DNA of 38,074 bases from Listeria rocourtiae FSL F6-920 (GCF_000525975.1 NZ_AODK01000052.1:1-38074); one strand, 5' to 3'; numbered from the stretch's first letter, positions 1-10,544 are shown. The notes: a model not told the origin generated them from the sequence alone. Translations and numbers: made by a program.

Positions 1-161
1 ATACAGTCGTATGCTCCGCTTCCGGCTTCCACCAAATCCCCTGAATACAAACGCTTTCGCTCGATTTGTGTTAAGCAAGATTCACATCCTACTCGAAAAA
101 AAGGATTTGTGATATCTTGCTTATTTTGCATGAAAATGAGTTTTGTCCCGGCCTCAACAAT
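1..161. repeat. Intergenic palindromic repeat, copy A
   Basis: No gene is seen here. Bases 42-150 resemble bases 22628-22730, with roughly three quarters of positions alike by eye. Three inverted repeats are kept in both copies: ACAAA(47-51)/TTTGT(65-69), an arm starting AAGATTCAC at 77 that pairs with GTGATATCTT ending at 118, and ATTTTGCATGAAAAT near 123-137. The element may continue beyond the left edge. Its function is unknown. It could be a structured 3' end or a small non-autonomous repeat family. Confidence 0.5.
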
Positions 162-1672
162 CTAAACAGTTTTTTCTCTAGCAGGGACAACTTGATTATT
201 CCCCCAGTTTTGCTCATATTTCCATCCTGTCAATTCTTCTACTACCTCTTTTGTATGTGAATCAACGGTATCCATTGAACCGCCTTCTTGCAAACGTGTA
301 ATTTCATTTAACAAAATTTTATGATTTGCTCTCGTTAATTTAAACTTGGTTGAAATGAGTAAGCCTAGGAGCACGAAAACAATCGTACCAATCCCAAATA
401 CGATAATGATCCCATTAACCGCACTACTTGATTGAACAGTTTGCTTAGAAATAAAACCAAAGCTTTCTAAAAAGGCTCCTACTAAAAGAATAGCTACAGA
501 TTGCACGAATTTCCGCGTAAATGTCATCACTCCTGCAAATATGCCTTCTCTTCTTTTACCAGTCAGCATCTGGTCAACATCAGCCACAAAGCTATAAATA
601 TTCCAAGGTACGTAGAATGTGCCGCTTCGACCAATTCCCATGAGAATAGATACAAGATAAAGCATTAGCAAAACTTGAGCAACAACAAAGTAGTAAATCG
701 CAACGAATCCTAATATCCCACCAATAACTGCTGTTAAAGCAATTTTATACGCAGCTCCGTTTCCAAACTTAATACAGAACCAAGCAAAAATTGGTACAAA
801 TATGATTTGCACAACAGCCATTGTACTCAAAAGTTTCGACGCCAATACCGCATCTTGACCAATCGCAAATGTAATGAAAAAAGCAAATGTCGCACCAAAA
901 TATCTTGCGCAAGAAAGGCTCCGGTGTACATCAGGACGTGCAGTCGAAATGTCTTCACCCTAAACGTAGAAATCAATTCTTTAAACAGATATCTCATATC
1001 ACTTCTAAATGAACTCTGCTCCTGCTCGCTCACTACAACAGGCTGCTCCCAAGTGAACTTGTACAAGCAAAACATAATAATCGCGTAAATAATAGAGAAG
1101 CAAACACCCATTAATAGGAATGACGTTGGGGAATCATCTCCGTAAATTTGGATTAACACACCTGGTAACCATGAAGCTAAGAAGGTCGCGCCTTGTGAAA
1201 ATAGTAAACGAACTGTCGTTAGTTTCGAACGTGTATTAAAGTCTCTCGTCATCTCAGCAGGTAATGTTTCGTATGGAACTGTGATTAGTGAGAATACAAA
1301 CCCAAACATCACGTAAGTAAGTAGATAATACCAATAGCCACCGAATCCGACTGTCCACATGAGTGCATAGGTTAGTGATAACGGCATACCGAGTAAGAAG
1401 AAAAATCCTCGTCTACCGAATCGTCTTCCTAATTTCGTTTTATAAAAGTTATCTGTAATGTAGCCCATCAACGGATCAAAAAAAGCATCAACAAAGCGAC
1501 CAATAGCTACAATCGATGTCGCTTCTACAGGCGTCAAGCCAGCAATATTCGTATAGAAAAAGATTAACCACAAACCAGCGATAGCAAACGCTCCGCCCCC
1601 AAATACATCCCCAGCTCCATAGGACAGGACGGTTTTAAAGCCTATTTTAGGATTTTTTGTTCTACTTATCAT
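162..1672 (-). CDS. GPH-family (glycoside-pentoside-hexuronide) cation symporter, frameshifted as sequenced
   Basis: This is a membrane transporter of the major facilitator superfamily, GPH type, and the likely uptake system for the hexuronide used by this operon. It begins after a clear AAGGGGAG ribosome binding site. The N-terminal part has the GPH pattern of helices with FFDPLMGYITDN and KLGRRFGRRG loops. The frame breaks at the A4 run 897-900. Adding one base joins AQDI to FGATFAFFITFAIGQDAVLASK and gives 503 residues, normal for the family. It is the last gene of the leftward operon, about 30 bases after the SDR gene. YjmB of the Bacillus hexuronate cluster is a comparable protein. The exact substrate cannot be read from the sequence. 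Confidence 0.85.
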
Positions 1673-1704
1673 GCTCGTAACTCCCCTTCATTTTGAATTA
1701 TTCT

Positions 1705-2547
1705 TTAGACGCCAGAATATGCTGAAAATCCACCATCAACTGGAATAACAATGCCCGTTATAAACCCAGAAGCTTCCTCACTGGCTAAGAACTCCAATGT
1801 CCCTAAAAGTTCCTCTGGCTCCCCAAAACGTTCCAGCGGTGTATGACTAATAATTTTTTCCGCTCGCTCCGTTAGCTTCCCATCCTCAGCGATAAGCAAC
1901 CTCTCATTTTGTGCTGTTAAGAAGAAACCTGGAGAAATAGCATTGACACGAACACCCATTTTTGACATATAAACTGCTAACCATTTTGTGAAATTGCTGA
2001 TTGCTGCTTTGGCGCCACTATAAGCAGGAATTTTCGTTAATGGTCTGTCGGCGTTCATGGAAGAAATATTGATGATTGAACAACCAGATTTACCAATCAT
2101 ATCTTTGGCAAAAACTTGTGTCGGTAACAATGTCCCCATATAATTTAAATGAAGTACCGACTCAATACCTGCTTCTTTCAAATCAAAGAATGTATTTAAA
2201 TCTGGATTACCCAAATCTTCTGCAACAAAATACTCTTTGGAAGTTGTACCATCTGGGTGGTTGCCACCTGCGCCATTAATTAAAATATCGCATGGTCCGA
2301 ATGTTGCTAGTACTTTTTGATGTGCATCCTCTAGACTCGCTCGTTGCAGAACATCAGCTACTAAACACATCGCTTGTCCACCGTCTAATTGGATTTCTTT
2401 GCTTAAAGCCTCCCCCTTTGCCAAATCACGACAGAGAATCACAACTTTTGCTCCGCACGCTGCCATTCGTTTCGAAAAAGAAGCTCCTAAGACACCTGAT
2501 CCTCCAGTAATAATAACTACTTTATTTTTTAAGTTTGCTCGGCTCAT
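1705..2547 (-). CDS. SDR-type D-mannonate oxidoreductase / fructuronate reductase
   Basis: A short-chain dehydrogenase/reductase of 280 residues, the size of YjmF-like enzymes. It shows the Rossmann motif TGGSGVLG near residue 14, NINGAGG-type NAG-region residues (LINGAGGNHPDG), the catalytic Ser in NISSM and the YSGAK Tyr/Lys pair. Its neighbours UxaC and UxuA leave exactly one missing step, reduction of D-fructuronate to D-mannonate with NAD(P)H, so that role is inferred from context. The start codon follows a GGAGG that lies inside the end of uxuA, so the two genes are tightly coupled. General SDR activity on another sugar acid is the alternative. Confidence 0.85.
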   Translation of the reverse strand: MSRANLKNKVVIITGGSGVLGASFSKRMAACGAKVVILCRDLAKGEALSKEIQLDGGQAMCLVADVLQRASLEDAHQKVLATFGPCDILINGAGGNHPDGTTSKEYFVAEDLGNPDLNTFFDLKEAGIESVLHLNYMGTLLPTQVFAKDMIGKSGCSIINISSMNADRPLTKIPAYSGAKAAISNFTKWLAVYMSKMGVRVNAISPGFFLTAQNERLLIAEDGKLTERAEKIISHTPLERFGEPEELLGTLEFLASEEASGFITGIVIPVDGGFSAYSGV

Positions 2548-2548
2548 T

Positions 2549-3630
2549 TTATGCCTCCGTATGTGTCAAGATTTTGGAAATGGAATTATTCTTTTTTTGC
2601 ACAGCTTCCCATAAACCACCTAGATAAACAGCTCCCAATGCGCGATCATATAATCCATAGCCCGGTTTTCCAGTTTCTCCCCAAATCATTCGGCCGTGGT
2701 CTGGACGAATTGGCCCTGAAAAATTAACATCCGCCAGTGCGTTCATAATTTCATACATATCGATAGAGCCATATGCAGACATATGTGCGGATTCATGGAA
2801 GTCTTGGTCACCAGTTCTCTTAATATTTCGAGCATGCATAAAATTAATTCGCTGCTTCTTCCCAAAATAGCGAATCATTTCTGGTAAGTCATTTTTTGCA
2901 CTTGCTCCTAGAGAACCTGTGCAAAAACAAAGTCCATTGTGAGCGCTGTCAATGATATTTAAGAAACGCATCAAATTTTCTTTATTGGTGATAATCCGAG
3001 GCAGACCGAAAATCGACCACGGTGGATCATCTGGATGTATCGCCATTTTTACATCTTCTTCTTCGGCAACAGGAATAATTTTTTTTGATAAAGTAAGTTA
3101 GATTTTCCCATAGTTGCTCCTCATCTACCGAAGCGTAATGGTTAAACAACACTTCCAATTCTTCTTTACGATAACTTTCATCCCATCCTGGCAAACTCAG
3201 CTCGCCTTGAAGTGGGTCCATTTTTTTCGACGATTGCTTTTTCATAGCTCAGACATGTTGATCCGTCCGGTAATTCATGATTTAAGGAAGACCTTGTCCA
3301 ATCAAATACCGGCATGAAATTGTAACAAATCGTTTGAATGCCGCAACTTGCTAAGTTACGAATCGTTTGTTGGTAATTTTCAATGTATCGCTCTCTTGTA
3401 GGCAGACCTAACTTAATATGCTCATGCACTGGCACGCTTTCAATTACCGATAGCACAAGGCCTTTACACTTTATTTGGTTTACTAATTTCTGAATTTTTT
3501 CAACAGGCCAAACTTCACCAACTGGCACGTCGTAAATCGCAGACACAATTCCTTTCATACCTGGTATTTGTCTTATATAATCAAGTGAAATTGGATCGCT
3601 TTCTCCATACCATCGAAATGACATTTCCAT
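2549..3630 (-). CDS. uxuA: Mannonate dehydratase UxuA, two frameshifts as sequenced
   Basis: UxuA dehydrates D-mannonate to 2-keto-3-deoxygluconate in the cytoplasm. Three pieces in different frames read as one Uxu[21 protein letters not shown] at the start, the middle part [20 protein letters not shown], and the C-terminal [18 protein letters not shown] with its metal-site His. The breaks lie in the T7 run 3221-3227 and the T8 run 3079-3086, one extra base each. Removing both gives 359 residues, the usual length of the Bacillus enzyme. The gene lies between uxaC and the SDR gene in one operon. Two independent run-length errors in one gene fit base-calling error better than selection, but the gene as given cannot make a full protein. 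Confidence 0.9.
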
Positions 3631-3645
3631 CTTATTATTCGACTC

Positions 3646-5049
3646 CTATTCTATTGGAAAATAATTTTTCGCGTTATTGTACGAAATATCTTGTACCATT
3701 TGACCAATAAACGCGTAATCTCTTGGTACTTCGCCAGCTTCAATCCAGTCGCCAATCAGCTGACAGAGTACCCGCCTGAAATAATCATGTCTCGTATAGG
3801 ATAGAAAACTTCGTGAATCCGTCAACATACCTACAAATGTACTGATTAATCCAGCTTCTGCTAAGGATGTCATCTGCTGTATCATCCCTGTTTTTTTATC
3901 GTTATACCACCAACCAGAGCCAAATTGTATTTTCCCTCTATGTCCGCTTGCTTGAAAATTCCCAATCGTACTGGCTATTAAATCATTATGCACTGGATTT
4001 AGTGTGTAGATAATCGTTTTAGGCAAGCAATTCTTCATCTCTAAACTGTTTAGAAGCTGATTCAGTGGCTTGGCTAGTGAAAAATCATTAATCGAGTCAA
4101 AACCACTATCCGAGCCTAGTTCATTAAACCTTTTCGTATTATTGTTACGAATCGCCCCAATGTGCCATTGCATCACCCAGCCTAGCTTACTATATTGTTC
4201 CGCTAAATATTGCAGTAGGAACGTCTTATATTGCTTTTCTTCTAGCAAATTTAATAGAATGCCATTGCAAGCTTTTGTAAACAACTGGCTCGCCTCTTCC
4301 AAAGTAACAGTTTCGCAAAATAGGAATTCGAAGCCGTGATCTGCAACGCGACAACCAGCTTCATGAAAATGGCTGATCCGCCCCTCTAGCGCCTGTAAAA
4401 ATTCTTGAAACTGCGTTATATTCCCGCCAGATACTTCGCTAAGCTTTGCTACAAACACTCGAAATACCGGGTTGTTAATTTCCAAAGCTCGGTCTGGACG
4501 AAATGTTGGTAAGACTTTTACTTCGAACGCTTTGTTAGCGGCAATTTGCTTATGGTATTTTAGCGAATCAACCGGATCATCCGTGGTACAAATCACTTTG
4601 ACGTGACTTCGATGAATAATACTTTGTGGACGAAGTTCCTCGGACTGTAGCTGCTCTTGACAGTGATTCCATAAAAGCTCCCAGTCGGTCCCCTGAACAA
4701 CACCGTCAAAATTGAAATAATGCTTTAATTCCATGTGTGACCAGTGATACAACGGGTTCCCCATCGTATGTGGCAATGTTTCAATCCACGCCTGAAACTT
4801 CTCCTTGTCACTCGCATTACCTGTAATCAACCTTTCATCAACACCAAAGCTACGCATCGCCCGCCATTTGTAATGGTCGCCTGCTAACCAAATTTGTGTA
4901 ATATTATCAAACGGTTTGTCTTCCGCAATTTCTTTGGGACTCAGATGACAGTGGTAATCATAAATGGGCATATTTTTCGCGTAGTCATGGTATAAAATTT
5001 TAGCGCTATCTGAATTTAATAAGAAATCCTTATTCATAAAATGCATCAT
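3646..5049 (-). CDS. uxaC: Glucuronate isomerase
   Basis: Uronate isomerase, 467 residues, converting D-glucuronate to D-fructuronate (also D-galacturonate to tagaturonate). It shows the amidohydrolase-fold HCHLSP motif near residue 34, the TDDPVDSL segment and the GSGWWYNDKKTGM block typical of UxaC. The frame is intact although it contains a T7 run at 3891-3897. Its ATG overlaps the stop of the GH31 gene (ATGCATGATG), and GTGAGGCAG just upstream serves as ribosome binding site, which indicates translational coupling. It carries out the first intracellular step of the pathway encoded here. Confidence 0.95.
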   Translation of the reverse strand: MMHFMNKDFLLNSDSAKILYHDYAKNMPIYDYHCHLSPKEIAEDKPFDNITQIWLAGDHYKWRAMRSFGVDERLITGNASDKEKFQAWIETLPHTMGNPLYHWSHMELKHYFNFDGVVQGTDWELLWNHCQEQLQSEELRPQSIIHRSHVKVICTTDDPVDSLKYHKQIAANKAFEVKVLPTFRPDRALEINNPVFRVFVAKLSEVSGGNITQFQEFLQALEGRISHFHEAGCRVADHGFEFLFCETVTLEEASQLFTKACNGILLNLLEEKQYKTFLLQYLAEQYSKLGWVMQWHIGAIRNNNTKRFNELGSDSGFDSINDFSLAKPLNQLLNSLEMKNCLPKTIIYTLNPVHNDLIASTIGNFQASGHRGKIQFGSGWWYNDKKTGMIQQMTSLAEAGLISTFVGMLTDSRSFLSYTRHDYFRRVLCQLIGDWIEAGEVPRDYAFIGQMVQDISYNNAKNYFPIE

Positions 5050-7479
5050 GCATCTGCCTCACATTCTGATACTGCAAAGGAAAAACAATTTTCTTGTGAT
5101 TCCAGTTCTTTTCCATTAATGAGAAGCTTTCTCGTTTCATTCCTCGGTGCATAAAAGTGAATTTGCTCATATGGTAGTTGGTAGGCGCCTGTTTTCGTCA
5201 CGTGTACATCGATTTGCGTCGCAGTGGTTGTCATTTTCAAATGAATTTTGGTAAATGTCGTATCACCTATGATCGAAACGCCATCATCTTCAAACAGTGT
5301 GTACTCACTTTGTCCCTCCATTGCGTGTGGAAACAGTTTTATCCCTCTTGATTCTTTTCTTACCGCAAACGTTACTTGATCATCATTCGTCGGAATCATA
5401 CTACCAGCTTTTATGAGCAAAGGCGGCTTATCAAAAGGTGCTGGTACAGTAATAGTTTGACCGCCCTCATACCAGTTTTCCTCGTGATAATCGTACCAAC
5501 CATCGACAAATGCCGGTAAATAAACTTGCCTTGTTGTCGCGCCCTTTTCTACAACAGAGGCAACCAGCATCGCATCACCAAGCATAAAATCATCACTTGG
5601 TTCGAATGTCCGCTCGTCCCCACTAAATTCATAGAATACAGGACGGATGACCGGGCGGTAATACGCATGTGCTTCATACAGTGCATTGTATAAATACGGT
5701 GTCAACTGGTAGCGAAACTTGATGAGATTTTTTATATCTTCTGCTACTTCTGGATACATCCAAGGCACATTGACCGTTTGATCGGAGTTCCAAGAATGAA
5801 TGGTGAAACGTGGGTGGAATATCCCATTTTGCACCCAGCGAACGAATAATTCTGGTTCTGGTGCCGGCCCTGCAAAACCGCCAACATCATGACCGATATT
5901 ATAGATACCAGATAAACTGAGACCTAATCCCATTTTGATATTGTATTTAAGCGCTTTCCATTCAGTATAATTATCGCCTGACCATGTCTGTACGTAGCGT
6001 TGCATTCCGGGACAACCAGAACGAGAAATGAGGTACGGTCGTATATTAGGCGCATACTCTTTCTGCGCTTCGTAGGACGCCTTCATCATTAAAAGTGGCT
6101 GAATCGCTCGAAGCTTTTCAAAATCAACTATCGTTCCAAAGCCATGACACTTCGCATCTCTAGTCCAAATCTCAAACTCATTATTATCATTCCAAGTCGA
6201 ATCAATATGTCGGTTTAAAAGTTGTTCGGTGACTTGTTCTTTCCACCATTTAATCGTCTTTTCATTCGTAAAATCTAAGTAGGCACCAGTCTCATCCCAA
6301 AATTGAGCTCGCTCTTCTTCCGTTCCTGCCGGGTTTTGGATAAACATGTTCGCATCCGCTAATTCTTTATATTTTGGATGATCCGTCAACAAGCATGGTT
6401 TGATATTCGCACAAAGTCGAACACCTTGATCATGGAATTTTTTAAAAAGCTGCTCTGGGTTTGGGAACTTCTCTTTATTCCAATGAAAAACATAGCGCTT
6501 ATCTTCAATCGATGTATAGCCTGATGATAGTTGGAACGAATCACAAATAATATCGTGTTCTTCACATAACGCAAGAAACTTATGTAACTGTACTTGCGCA
6601 TCGGGGGCATCTGTATATGACATAGTTGAGCCAGAATATCCGAGGCTCCATTTGGGCGCAAAAATGGTTTGACCTGTTAACCAAGAAATTCGTTCAACGA
6701 CTTGTTTCATTTCTGGTCCAAGGACAATATAGTAATCTAGGTCACCGTCAATCGCCTGAAAATAACGATACAACCCATGATAATTATCCATTTCATTCCC
6801 CATATCAAACACAGATTGCGACATATTGTCATAAAAAATCCCAAAGGAAAGCTTCGTCTCTGGTTGGTACGTCAAATAATAAGGAATATGCTTATAAAGT
6901 GGATCTGTCGTTTCCGCATCATAGCCCATTGGATCTAAACTATGCATCCGGTAGCGCCGTCCGTGCCGATTCATTTCTCCACTTTTTTTCTCCTAAACCG
7001 TAATATTGCTCCCGACGATCTCGCTCTAAATAATGATATACACCTTCACCCAGCGAACCATCAAAGTTATACGCTTGTGTTGACCGATCTTTAGCAAACT
7101 GCACCAACTCACTACTCTGCTCATCACGCGCATACCACGTTATTTGAAAGCCATCCAAACGAATCGCTACTTTCATTTTAGTTGTTTCAATATAAAATCG
7201 ACTCGCATCTTGCTCTGTTTTATAGGCTGGTAAAGAAAATAAGCTTGTGTCGTGGCGATTTCGCCCAGTAAACGGGATATCTTCCAAGCCTGGTGCAACG
7301 AGCCATGTTTTATCTATTTTTGGTTGTTCACCGCTCGTCATAAACACTCGTACGATATCAGTCTCTAAGACGTAGATTCGTGCATATATGTTTGCTTCGT
7401 GCAACTTAAATACAAGGCAATTATTTTTCTCCTCTGTTAACTGAAATAAATAACTAGTTTTTATAGACAAATTATTCAC
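5046..7479 (-). CDS. Glycoside hydrolase family 31 alpha-glycosidase, frameshifted as sequenced
   Basis: GH31 retaining alpha-glycosidase without a signal peptide, so probably cytoplasmic. The N-terminal galactose-mutarotase-like beta domain (about residues 1-165) and the catalytic barrel are in different frames, because the T7 run 6983-6989 has one base too many. Correcting it reads GLGEKSGEMNRHGRRYRM and gives 810 residues. The nucleophile motif is WNDNNE instead of the classic WxDMNE, and the acid/base Asp lies in WSGDNYTEW. In this operon it probably releases a hexuronic acid or its partner sugar from an alpha-linked oligosaccharide. The annotated start is GTG 7479, but AAAGG sits directly before it. 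TTG 7470 has better spacing. Confidence 0.85.
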
Positions 7480-7492
7480 ACCTTTCTATTGC

Positions 7493-8128
7493 TTACTCCT
7501 GTACTGTGCTAGCCAAAATTTCTTGAAGCTGCTGACCGTACTCCTTAAGACCTGTGACACCATCTTTTCGGTAAATACGTACTAAGTCACTGCCTATACC
7601 GACGCAATCTGCTCCTGCTTTAAACCAATCAACGATATTTTTTTCATTCACGCCACCAGTTGGCATTAACTGCACCGTAGGTATAACCGATTTAACCGCT
7701 TTCAAAAATGGCGCTCCAACGATATTAGCAGGGAATATTTTCACTAAGCTATTTGGGTATTTTTGTGTAGCTGCGACTTCCTTCATTGACATTGCCCCTG
7801 AAAAAACAGGGATTCCCAATGTCTCGCCAGCCTGAGCAACTTCTTCAATCAAATATGGGGAAACAAGGAAATCTGCTCGATGATTAAAGCATTCTGTCGC
7901 TTCTTCTTTCGTAGCCACTGTACCGGCACCTACGAGCACATCCGTTTGATATTGATTTTTTAGCAACTCAATAAGTATCGGTGCTTCTGGTACCGTCATC
8001 GTAATCTCAATCATTGTAATCCCAACTTCAATCATTGCCATACTAATTTGCTTGGCCTCTTCAAAACTATCTGTCCTAACAACAGCGACAATTTTTTCAC
8101 GTACTAAACGAGCTTGCACTTCTGACAT
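7493..8128 (-). CDS. kdgA: 2-keto-3-deoxy-6-phosphogluconate aldolase
   Basis: Class I aldolase of 211 residues that splits KDPG into pyruvate and glyceraldehyde 3-phosphate. It shows VAVVRT at the N-terminus, the catalytic Glu in MIEITM, GAGTV, the Schiff-base Lys in LVKIFPAN and the phosphate-binding PTGGV. GGGGGAATCAGT precedes the ATG. It lies between kdgK and the GH31 gene and is the last chemical step of the encoded glucuronate pathway. Confidence 0.95.
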   Translation of the reverse strand: MSEVQARLVREKIVAVVRTDSFEEAKQISMAMIEVGITMIEITMTVPEAPILIELLKNQYQTDVLVGAGTVATKEEATECFNHRADFLVSPYLIEEVAQAGETLGIPVFSGAMSMKEVAATQKYPNSLVKIFPANIVGAPFLKAVKSVIPTVQLMPTGGVNEKNIVDWFKAGADCVGIGSDLVRIYRKDGVTGLKEYGQQLQEILASTVQE

Positions 8129-8154
8129 ACTGATTCCCCCTATTTAGTTTGCAT

Positions 8155-9129
8155 CTAGCGATCTACCAATTCTAATTCTCCTAAAACAGCTTGCACTTCT
8201 TCATAATACGGTAATCCCTCGTTATCCCCCTTCACACTAACAACCATCGATCCTACTGCATTAGCGAAACGTAACGCCTGTTCAAAAGACCGACCTTTTA
8301 ATAGCGCTGAAATAAATCCGGCATCAAATCCATCACCCGCACCTACCGTATCGACTACCGCTCTTGGCTTGAACGGTGCCGCATCAAAAATCGTTTGCTG
8401 ATCCGATCCAACCGCACCTTCTGCACTTCTCTTAATGACGACTTGTTTCACACCGTACTGATGAAACTTTGCTATATAATCATACACAGGCATTTTACCT
8501 AGTAACATCTCTGCCTCTTCTTCACCCGCTAACAAAATATCAACATCTGGCAAAATCGATTCAGTAAATGACTTTGCTTCCTCCATCGTCCACATTTTCA
8601 GTCGAATGTTTGGATCGAATGAAATAAGTAAACCATTATTTTTTGCTAGTTGAATCGCATGTTGAACGAGCTCCTGATTGCGACGATGAATTGATGGAAA
8701 CACGCCAGTTACATGAAACACTTTTGCCTCTTTAAAATAAGCGCTTTCAAAATTAGCCTCTGACAAAGCTTCGGTTGGAGAGTTTTCCCGATAGTAGAAC
8801 GATTTACTCGCACCATCCGTTAACACTTCACGAAAATAAACAGAAGTCGAATAATTATTTACAAATCCTACATGCGTCACGTCAACACCTTCTCCTCTAG
8901 CAAAAGAAAAGATATAACGACCAAAATCATCATTCCCCAGTTTACTAATCCAACCTGGTTTCAGACCTAATCTAGCGCATCCAATAGCAAAATTTAATTC
9001 TGCGCCACCAGCTTTTCTTTCAAATTGAGGGCAAAAACGTAAAGCTCCTTCCTTCATCGGATACATCGAAATTAACGCATCTCCTAATGTAATAACATCT
9101 AAAATAACAAACACCCACTTTTCCATCAT
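8155..9129 (-). CDS. kdgK: 2-keto-3-deoxygluconate kinase (PfkB family)
   Basis: Ribokinase/PfkB-family sugar kinase that phosphorylates KDG with ATP. It shows TLGDALISM at the N-terminus, KAGGAELNFAIGCARLG (substrate side) and the C-terminal DTVGAGDGFDAGF motif with the catalytic Asp. It is the first gene of the leftward hexuronate operon. The start is uncertain: ATG 9129 would lie only about 16 bases from the predicted transcript start and overlap the operator region. Family N-termini normally begin near LDVITLGD (about residue 10), so GTG 9114 or a later codon is plausible. Confidence 0.92.
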   Translation of the reverse strand: MMEKWVFVILDVITLGDALISMYPMKEGALRFCPQFERKAGGAELNFAIGCARLGLKPGWISKLGNDDFGRYIFSFARGEGVDVTHVGFVNNYSTSVYFREVLTDGASKSFYYRENSPTEALSEANFESAYFKEAKVFHVTGVFPSIHRRNQELVQHAIQLAKNNGLLISFDPNIRLKMWTMEEAKSFTESILPDVDILLAGEEEAEMLLGKMPVYDYIAKFHQYGVKQVVIKRSAEGAVGSDQQTIFDAAPFKPRAVVDTVGAGDGFDAGFISALLKGRSFEQALRFANAVGSMVVSVKGDNEGLPYYEEVQAVLGELELVDR

Positions 9130-9132
9130 TAC

Positions 9133-9144
9133 TAAACCGGTTTA
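9133..9144. promoter_or_regulatory. LacI-family operator upstream of kdgK
   Basis: A perfect 12-base palindrome, TAAACCGGTTTA, with the central CCGG. LacI/GalR proteins typically bind palindromes with a central CG pair, and the regulator gene lies divergently 170 bases away. It sits at the predicted transcription start, so binding should block initiation of the kdgK operon. Confidence 0.65.
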
Positions 9145-9151
9145 TTAAGTG

Positions 9152-9180
9152 ATTCTACCAGATTATATTTGCTAATGCAA
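9152..9180 (-). promoter_or_regulatory. Sigma-A promoter of the hexuronate operon
   Basis: On the minus strand, TTGCAT (9175-9180) and TAGAAT (9152-9157) are separated by exactly 17 bases. The start would fall near 9145, next to the AAACCGGTTT operator. Confidence 0.6.
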
Positions 9181-9313
9181 CACAAATAGAAAAAATTTTT
9201 TCATTTTCTTCCCAATTATTCCTTTTCGTAAACACAGCAATTCAATAGCACTTTACTGAAAAACAAAGTATACTAATGAATAGTGAGCAATAGCTAAGAA
9301 AGGAGTAGAGGCT

Positions 9314-10324
9314 ATGAAAAAAAAGAGTATTACAATTGAAGACGTAGCAAAAAAAAGCTGGTATTTCAAAGAGCACCGTCTCACAATATTTAAATAAACG
9401 ATATGAGTATATGAGCCAAGGTACACGTGAAAAAATCGAGCAAATCATTCATGAACTCAATTTCCATCCAAATGAATCTGCCCGCAATTTAAAAAAATAA
9501 AAAAAACTACCCTTGTTGGCATTGTGGTGGCCAATATTCGTCATGCTTTCTCAACCGAAATGATTCGAATTATTGAAAATGCGTTGGAGGAACAAGACAT
9601 ATATGTAATTATTTGTAATTCTGATGATAATCCAGAAAAAGAAGAGCATCATATTCGAGCCTTACTTTCTCGTAAAGTGGACGCGCTCATTATTTTTCCA
9701 ACTGAAACAAACGCAACGATTTATCAGCAAGTAGTGGAAGAAGAAATAACCGTTGTGTTTATTGATCGCATTGTTGAAGGGCTTTGTGTCGATACAATTT
9801 TGTTAGATAACCATACAGCAGCCTCACTTGCAGTTTCCAAACTTGTTACTGGTGGTCATCGTAAAATTGCTATGTTTACACTACCAACAAAGTCTGCTAT
9901 TTCTCCTCGAATTGAACGGATTGAAGGCTATAAGGCTAGCTTAAATGCCTGTGGTATACCTTTTAAAACAGATTTTCTCTACTCGGGTGAACTGCACACT
10001 TTGCAAACCGGCTTGACAAAAATGTTCCAATTAAAAGAAAAGCCTAATGCACTTATCGCTGGAAATGATCTTGTTTTACGCGAAATTTTACATTTTTTAA
10101 AAGTTCAAAAACTAACAATCCCGACAGATGTGGCTGTCATTGGTATTGATGACGTTTCCTATGCGGATATTTATCAACCAAGCTTAACAACGATTGCACA
10201 GCCAACAGAAAAAATGGGGCTAAAGGTGGCTGAAATTATTTTAAACCGCTTAGAAAACAAAGAGAAAAAAGAGGCTGGGGTTTATCGATTCGTACCTGAA
10301 TTAAAGCAAAGAGACTCTTCTTAA
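9314..10324 (+). CDS. LacI-family transcriptional regulator of the hexuronate operon, frameshifted as sequenced
   Basis: DNA-binding repressor with an N-terminal helix-turn-helix (ITIEDVAKKAGISKSTVSQY once corrected) and a periplasmic-binding-protein-like sensor domain that starts at TLVGIVVANIRHAFSTEMI. The ATG follows AAAGGAG at good spacing. Two compensating breaks separate the DNA-binding part: one extra A in the A8 run 9349-9356 and one missing A near 9491-9506. Corrected length is 336 residues, standard for LacI proteins. The gene is divergent from kdgK, so it most likely represses that operon, with a pathway intermediate such as KDG or an uronate as inducer. The effector is inferred only. 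Confidence 0.85.
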
Positions 10325-10451
10325 AATGTGCTATAACGCTTGATGCCAATCCTATCCAAATTTTTCTTTTTGTTACTATAACTTCTAATCAAACTTTTAT
10401 CCAAATATCGTTAGGATTTCATACGACTGCTTTAATATATATAGTGTAAGC

Positions 10452-10544
10452 AAGGACAGCAATTAGTTTCCCCCCTTTTTCTAATTGTGTTACCCCTTGA
10501 TAAACTCCTTTTTCTGACCAGCCTCCCCTAGCTGGTCTTTTTTT
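10452..10544 (+). ncRNA. Candidate C-rich small RNA
   Basis: In a 438-base gene-free stretch, a hairpin CAATTAG(10460-10466)/CTAATTG(10481-10487) presents a loop with CCCCCC. A linker with ACCCC and CTCC follows, then a terminator hairpin GACCAGC/GCTGGTC whose loop is CTCCCCTA, followed by seven T. C-rich loops and a terminator loop with CUCCC are features of Listeria LhrC-type and other SD-pairing small RNAs. A weak -10 candidate TATAGT lies at 10440-10445, with no good -35. The 5' end is a guess. Confidence 0.45.
10516..10544 (+). terminator. Rho-independent terminator
   Basis: GACCAGC (10516-10522) pairs with GCTGGTC (10531-10537), followed by TTTTTTT. It ends the candidate small RNA or any read-through from the LacI gene. 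Confidence 0.85.
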
